DNA of 64,000 nt from Azospirillum humicireducens (GCF_001639105.2 NZ_CP015285.1:1-64000), one strand, 5' to 3'; shown: positions 34,944 through 43,248, counted from the first letter of the stretch. The notes: generated by a model not told the origin, from the letters alone. A program made the numbers and translations.

Positions 34944-35877
34944 CACAGCGGGTTTCCGCCGCTGCGTTGGCGGGCCGGTTCGACATGCAGACCGCTTGGA
35001 TCGTTCGGCGCAGCCACTGGTGGGCGGGTTGGGCGTCCAGGCGGCGGTGCCAGCGCAGGCAGGTGGCGATTCGCGGAGACGGAAACGGCAGGTCGCTCAC
35101 CGCCAAGCCTGTCCGGCCGCACATCGCCAAGGCCATCCGCCGCCGCATCACGATGAAGAAATCCTGCCGCTCCAGAACCGCTTCGCACCCCAACAGCGGT
35201 ACGGAATGACGGACCTCGCGCCGGGCGCCGCGCTCCTTCAGCCAGCGGTCCACGAACTCCGTATCGTCGCCGGCCGATGACAGATGAAGGTGTGGCAGAG
35301 CCGTCAACGCCTCCGGCGTCAGCGGTGCGGCAGCCTCCCGCCTCCGGTGCAGCACGGCGAAATCGTCGGTGAACAGCTCCTCCGAGGCGAAGCGCTCCAG
35401 CGGGGCGCGGGCCTTGCCGATGAACAGGTCCAGGTCGGCCTCGTCGATCATGCGGTCGATGTCCAGCGTGCCGCTGGGCCGCAGGTCGAGCCGCAGCAGC
35501 GGAGCGGCGGCGGACACCGCGGCCAGAATCGGCGCGGAGAGCGACACCGCGCTCGCATTGTCGAGGGCGACGGTGAAACGCTGCGTCGCGGTGGCCGGGT
35601 CGAACGGACCCGATTGCAGCCCCAGCTCAAGGTAGCTCAGCGCCTGCCGTACCGGACCGGCAAGCTGTTCCGCACGGGGCGTCGGCAGCATTCCGCGCGC
35701 CGACCGGACGAACAGGTCGTCCTTCAAGGCATGGCGAAGCCGGGCGAGCGCGTGGCTGGCTGCCGGCTGGCTCATGCCCAGCCGCTCGGCCGCGCGCAGG
35801 ATGTTGCCCTCCCGATAGATGCTGTCGAACACGCGCAGCAGGTTCAGGTCGATCGTCGCGATATTCGGGTGATCCAT
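34927..35877 (-). CDS. LysR-family transcriptional regulator
   Basis: A 316-residue regulator. The winged HTH is at about 8-67 (LNLLRVFDSIYREGNILRAAERLGMSQPAASHALARLRHAL). The ligand-binding part (about 95-300) is of the NodD/SyrM-like subgroup by its FTVALDN and DLFIGKARAPL segments. Its 3' end runs into the hairpin element: the last residues and the stop codon are encoded by the right arm, so the C-terminus (ETRCDTSGH) may be altered relative to relatives. It is divergent from the iron ABC operon across a Fur-like box. Control of that operon is possible but unproven. Confidence 0.9.
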   Translation of the reverse strand: MDHPNIATIDLNLLRVFDSIYREGNILRAAERLGMSQPAASHALARLRHALKDDLFVRSARGMLPTPRAEQLAGPVRQALSYLELGLQSGPFDPATATQRFTVALDNASAVSLSAPILAAVSAAAPLLRLDLRPSGTLDIDRMIDEADLDLFIGKARAPLERFASEELFTDDFAVLHRRREAAAPLTPEALTALPHLHLSSAGDDTEFVDRWLKERGARREVRHSVPLLGCEAVLERQDFFIVMRRRMALAMCGRTGLAVSDLPFPSPRIATCLRWHRRLDAQPAHQWLRRTIQAVCMSNRPANAAAETRCDTSGH

Positions 35878-35896
35878 GACGGGCGGCGGCAGTGTT

Positions 35897-35915
35897 CAGA
35901 ATGATAATCATATTC
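35897..35915. promoter_or_regulatory. Fur-box-like site
   Basis: The palindromic core TGATAATCAT at 35902-35911 equals the centre of the Fur consensus GATAATGATAATCATTATC; the flanks (CAGAA and ATTCA) match only partly. It lies between the LysR gene and the iron-type ABC transporter, 142 bp before the start of the latter. Iron repression is inferred. Confidence 0.55.
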
Positions 35916-36056
35916 ATCCTGTGCATATGGCAATGTCGAGCTTTCATTTCCGCCCCCCTGCCGAGCGGGGCATAACCATCCGCGCAAAAAGTCTGCCGTC
36001 CGGCAGTGACGGCGGTCAGCGCCCGGCACTGCCCAGAGAATGGAGCGTCCGTCACC

Positions 36057-37205
36057 ATGCCTACCTCCGTCCGTCATCCCGTCATGGCCGCGTCGCGTGC
36101 CGCCGGCGCCGTCACCCTGGCCGCCGCCCTGTTCACGGCCGTGATGGCGCCGGCTTCGGGGCGTGCCGCCGAAGTCGTCGATGTGCTCGGCCGTCATGTG
36201 ACGGTGCCCGACCATGTGGAGCGGGTGGTGCTGGGGGAGGGGCGGCTGTTCTATGCGATGGCGGTGCTGGACCGTGACGCGCCCTTCAAACGCATCGCCG
36301 GCTGGCAGAACGATCTGCGCAAGCTGGACGCCAAGACCTTCGACGGCTATGTCGCGCAATATCCCGAGGCGGCGAAAATTCCGCTGATCGGCGAAACCTC
36401 CGAACAGAGCGTCAGTGTCGAGCGGATTCTGTCGCTGAAGCCCGACCTTGCCGTCTTCAGCATCTCCGGCCATGGCCCGACCGAGCACAGCCCGGTGGCC
36501 GACGTTCTGGCGCAAGCGGGGGTGCCGGTCGTCTTCGTGGACTTCCGCGTCCATCCGATCGACGGCACTCGCCAGAGCTTCGCCGCGCTCGGCAAGGCGC
36601 TGGGGCGCGAGGCCGAAGCGACCGCCTATCTCGACTTCTACAACCGTCATCTGACGCGCATCACTGGTGCGGTCTCCTCCCTGCCGGACACCGCGCGGCC
36701 GAAGGTGATGCTGGAACTGCTGGCGGGCGCCTGGCAGTCGCCGGGCCATACCACCGGCAGCGGCGGGATGGGCGAGGTGATCGCCGCGGTCGGCGGCCGG
36801 AACATCGCCGCCGGCGTGGTGCCCGGCGCCATCGGCGACATCAGCGTCGAATATGCCCTGACCGCCGATCCCGACGTCTATGTCGCCACCGGCAGCCGCA
36901 ATCCCGGCGTGCTGCTGGGCGCCCAGGCCACGGCGGACGAGGCGGCGAAAAGCTTCGCCAAGGTGCTGGCCCGTCCGGAATTCGCCGGATTGCGGGCGAT
37001 CCGCGAGGGGCGTGCCCACGCCCTGTGGCATGAATTCTATAATTCGCCCTACAACATCGTTGCGATCGAGGCGCTGGCGACCTGGATCCATCCGAAGACG
37101 TTCGGCGACGTCAAGCCGCAGCAGACCCTGCAGGAGCTTTACAGCCGGTTCCTGCCGTTCACGCCGAGCGGCACCTACTGGATCGACGATGCGCCGAAGT
37201 CCTGA
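36057..37205 (+). CDS. Iron/siderophore-type ABC transporter substrate-binding protein
   Basis: A 382-residue exported protein of the TroA/FecB class. The signal peptide lies in about 1-36 (SGRA|AEVVDV). The mature part opens VVDVLGRHVTVPDHVERVVLGEGRLFYAMA, the typical FecB/BtuF start, with LKPDLAVFSISGHGP and PVVFVDFRVHPIDGTRQSFAALGKALGRE. The ligand is probably a ferric chelate or haem-like cofactor, which cannot be decided by eye. The ATG at 36057 has a GGAGCG RBS. It is first in an operon with a FecCD-type permease and an ATPase; no TonB receptor is present here. Confidence 0.85.
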   Translation: MPTSVRHPVMAASRAAGAVTLAAALFTAVMAPASGRAAEVVDVLGRHVTVPDHVERVVLGEGRLFYAMAVLDRDAPFKRIAGWQNDLRKLDAKTFDGYVAQYPEAAKIPLIGETSEQSVSVERILSLKPDLAVFSISGHGPTEHSPVADVLAQAGVPVVFVDFRVHPIDGTRQSFAALGKALGREAEATAYLDFYNRHLTRITGAVSSLPDTARPKVMLELLAGAWQSPGHTTGSGGMGEVIAAVGGRNIAAGVVPGAIGDISVEYALTADPDVYVATGSRNPGVLLGAQATADEAAKSFAKVLARPEFAGLRAIREGRAHALWHEFYNSPYNIVAIEALATWIHPKTFGDVKPQQTLQELYSRFLPFTPSGTYWIDDAPKS

Positions 37206-37221
37206 GCCGAAACCCGCCGTC

Positions 37222-38340
37222 ATGTCCGTTTCCAACCAGAGTGTCGCCAGCCATCCGTCACTCCGCCGTCAGGGCCCCCCCGGTTCCGTGGGGAGTGCGA
37301 CGGTGGATATGGACACAGCCATTGCCGGGCACCGGTGCCGCGTGGTCCGGCGCGTCACCCTGCTGGCGGTCTTCACCCTGGCCATGCTGGCGGCGGGACT
37401 CGCCGACATCGTGACCGGTCCGTCCGGCCTGACGCTGCATGACCTGTTGCGGGCCGTGCTGGCTCCGGGTGAGGTCGAGCGGACCACGGCGGTGATCGTC
37501 TGGACGGTGCGGCTGCCCTACGCGGTGATGGCCCTGCTGGTGGGGGCGGTGCTGGGCCTGTCGGGGGTGGAGATGCAGACCATCCTCGACAATCCCCTGG
37601 CCAGCCCCTTCACGCTGGGGCTGTCCTCCGCCGCCGCGGTCGGCGCCTCGCTGGCCATCGTCTTCCATCTGGCGCCGTTCGGCCTGCCGGAAAGCTGGGC
37701 GGTGCCGGCGCTGGCCTTTGTCTTCGCCTTCGGATCGATGCTTCTGCTCCAGGCCATGGCGCGGCTGGCGCCGGCCGGGCGGGAGACGCTGGTGCTGTTG
37801 GGCATCGCGCTGGTGTTCAGCTGCCACGCGCTCGTCGCCCTGCTGCAGCTGATCGCGCCCGAGGATGTGCTCCAGCAGCTGGTCTTCTGGACCCTGGGCA
37901 GCGTCACCCGCGCGACGTGGGAGAAGATCGGCATCCTGGCGGCGATCCTCGCGCTGGTGATGCCCTTTTCGATGGCGGCGGCCTGGAGCATGACGGTGCT
38001 GCGGCTGGGCGAGGATCGGGCGTTGAGCTTCGGCGTGGATGTGCGGCGGCTGCGCTACGCATCGCTCGTCCGGGTCAGCCTGATCTCCTCGATCGCCGTC
38101 GCCTTCGTCGGACCGATCGGCTTCATCGGACTGGTCGGGCCGCACATCGCCCGCATGCTGGTGGGAGAGGATCAGCGGTTTCTTCTGCCGACCAGCGCCA
38201 TGGTCGGCGCGCTGCTGCTCTCGCTGGCGTCCGTCGCCAGCAAGGCGATCATGCCGGGCATCATCGTGCCGGTCGGCATCGTCACCGCGCTGGTCGGCGT
38301 GCCCGCCTTCGTCCTTCTCATCCTCCGGCAGCGGCGGTGA
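37222..38340 (+). CDS. FecCD-family ABC transporter permease
   Basis: A 372-residue inner-membrane protein with about 9-10 TM segments. Family hallmarks are WTVRLPYAVMALLVGAVLGLSGVEMQTILDNPLASPFTLGLSSAAAVGA and GPIGFIGLVGPHIARMLVGEDQRFLLPTSAMVGALLL. It pairs with the upstream binding protein (16 nt gap) and the downstream ATPase (overlap or 5 nt). A start at 37309 (MDTAIAG) is also possible, since the first 29 residues are not hydrophobic. Import of a ferric chelate is the likely job. Confidence 0.88.
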   Translation: MSVSNQSVASHPSLRRQGPPGSVGSATVDMDTAIAGHRCRVVRRVTLLAVFTLAMLAAGLADIVTGPSGLTLHDLLRAVLAPGEVERTTAVIVWTVRLPYAVMALLVGAVLGLSGVEMQTILDNPLASPFTLGLSSAAAVGASLAIVFHLAPFGLPESWAVPALAFVFAFGSMLLLQAMARLAPAGRETLVLLGIALVFSCHALVALLQLIAPEDVLQQLVFWTLGSVTRATWEKIGILAAILALVMPFSMAAAWSMTVLRLGEDRALSFGVDVRRLRYASLVRVSLISSIAVAFVGPIGFIGLVGPHIARMLVGEDQRFLLPTSAMVGALLLSLASVASKAIMPGIIVPVGIVTALVGVPAFVLLILRQRR

Positions 38341-38345
38341 TCGTC

Positions 38346-39185
38346 ATGGACCAGGGTATGTCCAGCGGGCTGGTGGTCGAAGGGGTGTCCCTCGGCTACG
38401 GCCGCACGCCGATCATCCGCGACCTGACGCTTCCGGCCTTGCGTCCTGGCACGCTCACCGCGCTGATCGGACCGAATGGGGCCGGGAAATCCACCCTGCT
38501 GCGCGGTCTGGCCGGGCTGGGCGATTTGACGGGGAGCGTCCGGCTCGACGGCGAGGACCTCCTCCGCCTGCCGCGGTCGGAACGGGCGAGACGGCTGGGC
38601 TTCATGCCGCAGTCGCTGCCGCCGCCGATCAGCCTGTCGGTGCTCGAATCGGTGGTCGGTTCTCTGCGCGCCGTCCCGGCGCGCGATACCGGAGCGCGCG
38701 CCGGGACGGCGCGTGGGAGCGCGGAGGCTTCCCCTCCAACGGCGGGCGACCCGCTTCGGCGGGCCTACGCCACGCTTGCCGAGATCGGCATCGCCGACCT
38801 CGCCAACCGCGAGCTGTCGGCCCTGTCCGGCGGCCAGCGCCAACTCGCCGGCCTCGCCCAGGCGGTGGCGCGACGTCCGGGGGTGCTGATGCTGGACGAG
38901 CCGACCAGCGCGCTCGATCTGCGCCACCAGACCGTGGTGATGCGGGAGGTTGCGCGGCTGACGCGCGAGCATGGAATGGTGACGATCGTGGTCATGCACG
39001 ACATCGCGCTGGCGGCCCGCCATGCCGATCAGGTCGCCGTGCTGCGCGGCGGCGCCCTCCAGGCCTTTGGCACGCCGCGGGAGGCGATCACCGCCCGTCT
39101 GCTGGCCGAGGTCTATGACATCGAGGCGCGGGTCGAGACCTGTTCGCGCGGCAGCCTGCAGATCATCGTCGATCACGCGCTCTGA
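38346..39185 (+). CDS. FecE-like ABC transporter ATP-binding protein with internal insertion
   Basis: A 279-residue ATPase. Walker A is GPNGAGKST (42-50), the Q-loop is FMPQ, the signature is LSGGQRQ (160-166), Walker B is LMLDEP (181-186) and the H-loop His is in VVMHDIAL. Between the Q-loop and the signature, residues about 107-135 (rich in Arg, Ala, Gly, Pro) look inserted relative to FecE/BtuD. The DNA for this part is an 18-bp perfect inverted repeat. A GTG at 38337 overlapping the permease stop (GTGA) is an alternative start. All ATPase motifs are intact, so the gene is probably functional. Confidence 0.87.
   Translation: MDQGMSSGLVVEGVSLGYGRTPIIRDLTLPALRPGTLTALIGPNGAGKSTLLRGLAGLGDLTGSVRLDGEDLLRLPRSERARRLGFMPQSLPPPISLSVLESVVGSLRAVPARDTGARAGTARGSAEASPPTAGDPLRRAYATLAEIGIADLANRELSALSGGQRQLAGLAQAVARRPGVLMLDEPTSALDLRHQTVVMREVARLTREHGMVTIVVMHDIALAARHADQVAVLRGGALQAFGTPREAITARLLAEVYDIEARVETCSRGSLQIIVDHAL
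38667..38713. repeat. Perfect 18-bp inverted repeat inside the ATPase gene
   Basis: The arm at 38667-38684 pairs exactly with GCGCGCCGGGACGGCGCG at 38696-38713 across an 11-nt loop. It lies fully inside the coding region, keeps the frame and corresponds to residues about 108-123, a low-complexity surface stretch. Confidence 0.85.
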
Positions 39186-39212
39186 CCGCCGTCCGGCGGA
39201 TGGCCCAAATAG

Positions 39213-39256
39213 AAAAGCCCGCCCCGCATCCGGCGATTGCCGGTGCGGAGCGGGCT
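39213..39256 (-). terminator. MarR-gene terminator
   Basis: Read on the minus strand, a long stem with small mismatches (AGCCCGC.. to ..GCGGGCT, loop AATC) ends in TTTT. It lies 43 nt past the marR-type stop and may also stop readthrough from the iron operon. Confidence 0.75.
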
Positions 39257-39298
39257 GTCAGTCGTTTCCGGTGCCTGGAACGGAAGGGACGGTGCCCC

Positions 39299-39805
39299 TT
39301 ACTTCGCCCGCGACACCCGGCGCAGGAAGTCGATGAACTGCGCCTGCTCTTCCGGGGACAGGTCCTTGACCATGCCCTGGTCGTGGGCCTGGACGCGCGG
39401 AATCAGGTCGTCCATCAGCGACTGGCCTTCGGGCGACAGGCGCAAGGCATAGGAACGGCGGTCGTTGGGCGAGGGAGCGCGGACGACGAGGCCACGCGAC
39501 TCGAGGCGGTCGATCACCGCGACCATGGTCGACCGGTCGATGCCGACCGCCGTGCCCAGGTCGGACTGCGACAGCCCCTCGTTCTCGCGGATCATGATCA
39601 GCACGCCGAGCTGGCCGGGCGTGATGTCGTGCGGAGCGACCGCGTTCTGAAAGCTCTGGAACAGCGCGACCTGGGCCTTGCGCAGGTTATACCCCACGAG
39701 CTCGGGAAGGGGGCCAAGGGCGAGCTTGCCGTTTTTGCCGGGGCGCAGACGCGACCGCCGGTCGGCGGGGGTGGAACGCTCGTTTTCAGTCACCGTGGAT
39801 GCCAT
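39299..39805 (-). CDS. MarR-family transcriptional regulator
   Basis: A 168-residue winged-helix regulator. The N-terminal 30 residues are charged and variable. The DNA-binding core is ITPGQLGVLIMIRENEGLSQSDLGTAVGIDRSTMVAVIDRLESRGLVVRAPSPNDRRSYALRLSPEG, with the DxRx wing motif. Such regulators usually repress an adjacent gene and respond to aromatic ligands. The likely target is the FAH-family hydrolase across the 458-bp divergent gap, which contains a palindromic operator candidate. Confidence 0.9.
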   Translation of the reverse strand: MASTVTENERSTPADRRSRLRPGKNGKLALGPLPELVGYNLRKAQVALFQSFQNAVAPHDITPGQLGVLIMIRENEGLSQSDLGTAVGIDRSTMVAVIDRLESRGLVVRAPSPNDRRSYALRLSPEGQSLMDDLIPRVQAHDQGMVKDLSPEEQAQFIDFLRRVSRAK

Positions 39806-39880
39806 ATTTTGGATGAATTATCGGATGAACGGATAAAATGCGGGTATGGCTTTCGTTTGTCAGCAAGAACTGCGCGGTGG

Positions 39881-39900
39881 ATATGGTATGCATACCAGAT
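39881..39900. promoter_or_regulatory. Palindromic operator candidate
   Basis: TGGTATGCATACCA at 39884-39897 is a perfect 14-bp palindrome. Symmetry extends to 39881-39900 with one mismatched pair. It lies 76 bp before the marR-type start. The size suits MarR; the TATGCATA centre also resembles sites of FadR/GntR regulators, though no such gene is here. Confidence 0.55.
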
Positions 39901-40036
39901 ATGCGTGAAGCGTATTGGTTGGCGCCCGTACAAATTCCATTTTGAAGAGTCAAGAAGTGGTCGACGCCGATTTGACGCCGATCGCCCGCCCTGCGGTTTC
40001 CCCTGCCGCACGCGGGTTCCGCGAATCGGAGCTTCC

Positions 40037-40070
40037 GACGCCCGGTCCCCCCCAGACCGGGCGTCTTCGT
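40037..40070 (+). terminator. Orphan intrinsic terminator
   Basis: GACGCCCGGTC (40037-40047) pairs perfectly with GACCGGGCGTC (40055-40065) across a 7-nt loop, followed by a weak T tail (TTCGTTT). No gene ends upstream on this strand. Confidence 0.65.
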
Positions 40071-40115
40071 TTCCGGGTTTCGGCATGCTCGGGATCGTCA
40101 TGCCGGCCGTGCTTT

Positions 40116-40189
40116 CCAGACAGGAAAATCCCAGACAGGGAAATCGCCCCCGCCTTGCAGGGCAGGGCGGACGGGCAGGGCAGGGCGGA
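40116..40189 (+). repeat. Two neighbouring 15-bp tandem duplications
   Basis: CCAGACAGGAAAATC at 40116-40130 is followed at once by a copy with one change (40131-40145). Twelve bases further on, GCAGGGCAGGGCGGA at 40157-40171 is repeated exactly at 40175-40189. Both are likely slippage products in the leader of the FAH gene. Confidence 0.7.
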
Positions 40190-40263
40190 TGGTTGGACGC
40201 TTGGTCCGTGGCCGGCTTTCGGGTTAGCTGTTCGGGAGCGTTCCAACCTTGAGAGCCGATGTC

Positions 40264-40947
40264 ATGGCCTTCGCCATTCACCTGTGGTCCCAGCCGGCCG
40301 TCCCCGTCGTGGGCGGCGATCCATTTCCGGTGCGCCGCATCTATTGCGTCGGCCGCAACTATGCCGCCCATGCGCGCGAGATGGGCGCCGATCCCGACCG
40401 CGAGCCGCCCTTCTTCTTCATGAAGCCGGCCGACGCCATCGTCGCCGACGGCGCCACCATTCCCTACCCGCCCCGCACCGCCAAGCTGCACCACGAGATC
40501 GAGCTGGTGGTGGCGATCAAGACCGGTGGCCATGACATCCCGGTCGACCGGGCGCTTGACCATGTGTTCGGCTATGCCGTCGGGCTCGACATGACCCGGC
40601 GCGATTTGCAGAACGCCGCCAAGAAGGAAGGCAAGCCCTGGGACATGGGCAAGGGCTTCGACCGGTCGGCGCCGTGCTCCGCCATCCGCACTGTCGCCGA
40701 CATCGGCCACCCGGACAAAGGTGCCGTCACCCTGCAGGTGAACGGCGAGCTGCGGCAGAAGGGCGACCTGTCCGACCTGATCTGGTCGGTGGCGGAGACG
40801 ATCTCCTACCTGTCCGGGCTGGTCGAACTGCAGCCGGGCGACCTGATCTACACCGGAACGCCGGAGGGCGTCGGCCCGGTGGTGGCCGGCGACGTGCTGA
40901 CCGGCGCGGTCGAAGGCGTCGGCACCCTGACCCTGACCATCGCCTGA
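40264..40947 (+). CDS. Fumarylacetoacetate hydrolase family protein
   Basis: A 227-residue cytoplasmic hydrolase/isomerase of the FAHD type. [13 protein letters not shown] is the opening motif. [10 protein letters not shown] gives the metal-binding Glu-x-Glu, and [14 protein letters not shown] gives the third ligand Asp. [14 protein letters not shown] is the conserved C-terminal loop. Relatives act as acylpyruvate hydrolases or oxaloacetate decarboxylases. The ATG at 40264 has a GAGAG RBS. xthA follows 10 nt downstream. A MarR-type gene upstream is a candidate regulator. Confidence 0.88.
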   Translation: MAFAIHLWSQPAVPVVGGDPFPVRRIYCVGRNYAAHAREMGADPDREPPFFFMKPADAIVADGATIPYPPRTAKLHHEIELVVAIKTGGHDIPVDRALDHVFGYAVGLDMTRRDLQNAAKKEGKPWDMGKGFDRSAPCSAIRTVADIGHPDKGAVTLQVNGELRQKGDLSDLIWSVAETISYLSGLVELQPGDLIYTGTPEGVGPVVAGDVLTGAVEGVGTLTLTIA

Positions 40948-40957
40948 GCCGCCGGAC

Positions 40958-41752
40958 ATGCGCATCGCGACCTGGAACATCAATTCGGTCCGCATGCGTC
41001 TGGACCTTCTCCTCCGCCTGATTGAGGAGGAGCGGCCGGACGTGATCTGCCTGCAGGAAACCAAGGTGGTCGATGCCGACTTCCCGCTGGCGCCGCTGGC
41101 GGAGCGCGGCTATGTCCACGCCCACATCCACGGGATGAAGAGCTACAACGGCGTCGCCATCCTGTCGCGCCTGCCCTTCTCTTCGCACGATGTCCAGCAC
41201 TGGTGCGGCAAGCAGGATTGCCGCCACGCGCTCGCCCATCTGCCGGGCGGGATCGAGCTGCACAGCGTCTACATCCCCGCGGGCGGCGACATCCCCGATC
41301 CGGCGGTGAACGACAAGTTCGCCCACAAGCTCCAGTTCCTGGACGAGATGACCCGCTGGCTGGGCACGGAGCGGACGCCCGACCGTCCGATGGTGCTGGT
41401 CGGCGACTTGAACATCGCGCCGCTGGAACAGGATGTCTGGAGCCACAAGGAACTGCTGTCGGTCGTCTCCCACACGCCGGTCGAGGTCGAACGGCTTGCG
41501 GCGATGCAGGCCTCGGCCGGCTGGATCGACGCCATGCGCCGCTTCGTGCCGCCGGAGGAGAAGCTCTACACCTGGTGGAGCTACCGGGCGAAGGACTGGG
41601 CCGCCTCCAACCGCGGCCGGCGGCTGGACCACATCTGGGTGACTCCGCCGCTGGAAGGCGCGCTCCAGGGCATCAAGGTGCTGCGTGACGCCCGCGGCTG
41701 GGAACCGAAGCCGTCGGACCATGTGCCGGTGATCGTCGATCTGAACGTCTGA
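40958..41752 (+). CDS. xthA: Exodeoxyribonuclease III (AP endonuclease)
   Basis: A 264-residue DNA repair enzyme of the exonuclease III family, acting on abasic sites and 3' ends. Motifs are IATWNINSVRMRL, the metal-binding Glu in LQETKV, GDLNIAPLEQDVW, and the catalytic SDHVPVIVDL at the C-terminus. Length and motif spacing are typical. It shares an operon with the FAH gene, 10 nt apart, a pairing without an obvious common pathway. Confidence 0.94.
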   Translation: MRIATWNINSVRMRLDLLLRLIEEERPDVICLQETKVVDADFPLAPLAERGYVHAHIHGMKSYNGVAILSRLPFSSHDVQHWCGKQDCRHALAHLPGGIELHSVYIPAGGDIPDPAVNDKFAHKLQFLDEMTRWLGTERTPDRPMVLVGDLNIAPLEQDVWSHKELLSVVSHTPVEVERLAAMQASAGWIDAMRRFVPPEEKLYTWWSYRAKDWAASNRGRRLDHIWVTPPLEGALQGIKVLRDARGWEPKPSDHVPVIVDLNV

Positions 41753-41800
41753 TCGATGGGGAAGGGGGCTCCGCAGCCGCGGCCTCCCTTCCGCCCGCTT

Positions 41801-42382
41801 CTACTCCAGCAGCCCGATATTCATCCGAACCACTGACGGGGTGCCGTCCTCCGCCAGCCGGAACAGGTGGGCGCAACCGTTGCGCAACTCCTCCGCCGGA
41901 TCGTCGCGCATGTCCCAGCCGGTGGCGAGCGCATAGAGGGCGCGCAGGATGCCGTTGTGGGCGACGGCGCCGGTCGCGCGGCCGTCGGAGGCAAGGTCGG
42001 CGAGCCAGCTGCGCAGGCGGGCCTGCACCTCGCGCGGGCTTTCGCCGCCGGGAGCCTTGTAATCCAGGCCCAGCCGGTCGTGGCGGGCGGGCATGCGGCC
42101 ATCTGCGCGCAGATCCTCGGTGCACAGGCCTTCCCACTCGCCCCAATCCATTTCGACGATCCGCGGTTCCGGCGTGGGATCGAGGCCGAGCAGCAGCGCG
42201 GTTTCCCAGGCGCGGCGCTTCGGGCTGGCGACCCAGCGCAGACCGGCCGACTCGGGCGGCAAGCGATAGCGGGCGACCCGCGCGCGGCCGGCGTCGGACA
42301 GCGGCTCGTCGATGCTGCCCTGGATTCGCCCTTCGGCGTTCCAGGCGGTCGGGCCGTGGCGGAGGATCAGCAGAGTGGTCAT
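41801..42382 (-). CDS. Histidine phosphatase family protein
   Basis: A 193-residue protein of the phosphoglycerate-mutase-like superfamily. The phospho-His motif LRHGPTAWN is near the N-terminus, with RIQGSIDEPLSDAGRARVA after it. MDWGEWEG gives the acid region, and VAHNGILRALYA gives the second catalytic His. It is probably a small-molecule phosphatase; the substrate is unknown. It stands alone on the minus strand between xthA (convergent) and the DUF882 lipoprotein gene. Confidence 0.88.
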   Translation of the reverse strand: MTTLLILRHGPTAWNAEGRIQGSIDEPLSDAGRARVARYRLPPESAGLRWVASPKRRAWETALLLGLDPTPEPRIVEMDWGEWEGLCTEDLRADGRMPARHDRLGLDYKAPGGESPREVQARLRSWLADLASDGRATGAVAHNGILRALYALATGWDMRDDPAEELRNGCAHLFRLAEDGTPSVVRMNIGLLE

Positions 42383-42420
42383 GAGGCACCGGGACGCGGA
42401 TGCGGGAAGGCGTCCGGAGT

Positions 42421-43248
42421 TTAGCGCTTCGCCGCCTTTTGCACCGGCATTTCCTTCACCTGGGCCAGGGCGACGCGGACGCGCACCAGATCGGGCGGCG
42501 GCGCCTTTGCTCCGGGAGAAACCGGGGCCTTGGCCGGAGACTTGACCGGCTTCGACCCCGCATCGGCCACCTGCACGCGCGTCTTAGCGTTACCGGACTT
42601 CTGCGCCAGCGCCTGGGATTGGGCCTTGGCGCGGGCACGGGCCTGCGCCTCCAGGATCTGCGGAGCGCGCGGTTCGCCGGTCTTCGGCACCCAGGTGCGG
42701 AAAGGGCCGGTGTCGACATGGACATGGCCGGTGTGGGCGTACATCGCATAGCCGCCACGCTGCATCGCCGCCGCTTCCTCCGCCAGCCGGGCGGGCGGGA
42801 TGCCGGGGATGGAAAAGTCCGCCGCCTGACCGCGCAGGTGGTAGGAGTTCTCGGCGACGTTCGGGTTGCTGCGGGAAAGGCTGGCGTTGGTGGCGCTCGA
42901 CCGGTAGCCCGAGGTGATGCGGATCGGCGACTCGGGCGCCGCGCCCACGCGCTGGCGCAGTTCCACCAGCATGTCGATCAGGGCCGGGTCGATCGGGATC
43001 ATCTCGTCGCTGCGGCGGTCGCGGAACAGGACGGAGATCTCGCGCATCGCCACCGGGTCATAACCGTCGCCGGGACGCCAGTAGGTGACGGACACCGTCT
43101 CGCCGCTGCCGGGGTGGTGCAGGACCACGTTGCGCGGGGAGCCGTCCAGCTTCGAGTTTTCCAGCTGCGGCGCGGTGGCGCAGCCGCCCAGCTGCGTCGC
43201 GGCGGTCAGGACGGCAAGCACACCAAAGGCACGACCGGTCATGCGCAT
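42421..43248 (-). CDS. DUF882 (YcbK-like, peptidase M15 fold) lipoprotein
   Basis: A 275-residue lipoprotein. The signal ends in lipobox LGGC with Cys23. The M15-type domain has the metal-binding pattern ITSGYRSSATNASL, SYHLRGQAADFSIPG and YAHTGHVHVDTGPFRTW. Family members are thought to act on peptidoglycan peptides. A long basic Ala/Lys/Gln-rich tail follows (about 185-275), possibly for cell-wall binding. The ATG at 43248 has a GGGGGGAA RBS. Upstream lie two short palindromes that may be operators. Confidence 0.83.
   Translation of the reverse strand: MRMTGRAFGVLAVLTAATQLGGCATAPQLENSKLDGSPRNVVLHHPGSGETVSVTYWRPGDGYDPVAMREISVLFRDRRSDEMIPIDPALIDMLVELRQRVGAAPESPIRITSGYRSSATNASLSRSNPNVAENSYHLRGQAADFSIPGIPPARLAEEAAAMQRGGYAMYAHTGHVHVDTGPFRTWVPKTGEPRAPQILEAQARARAKAQSQALAQKSGNAKTRVQVADAGSKPVKSPAKAPVSPGAKAPPPDLVRVRVALAQVKEMPVQKAAKR

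Larger units (their letters stand above)
39806..40263. other. Long divergent intergenic region (MarR / FAH hydrolase)
   Basis: A 458-base gap. It holds, in order, an AT-richer part upstream of marR, a 14-bp palindrome (39884-39897), an orphan terminator-like hairpin (40037-40070), and two adjacent 15-bp duplications (40116-40145 and 40157-40189). No protein gene with a credible RBS was found. The isolated terminator suggests an unannotated short transcript or an attenuated leader. Confidence 0.45.

Noticed and set aside
34722..34946. Minus-strand frame of 74 residues ending EGEGFEPSIRF
   Set aside because: Its 3' part is the complement of tRNA-Ser and its 5' part is the hairpin cluster. GEGFEPS is a well-known artefact of tRNA-derived frames.
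39915..40535. 206-residue plus-strand frame over the FAH leader
   Set aside because: It crosses the orphan terminator and the tandem duplications and enters the FAH gene in another frame.
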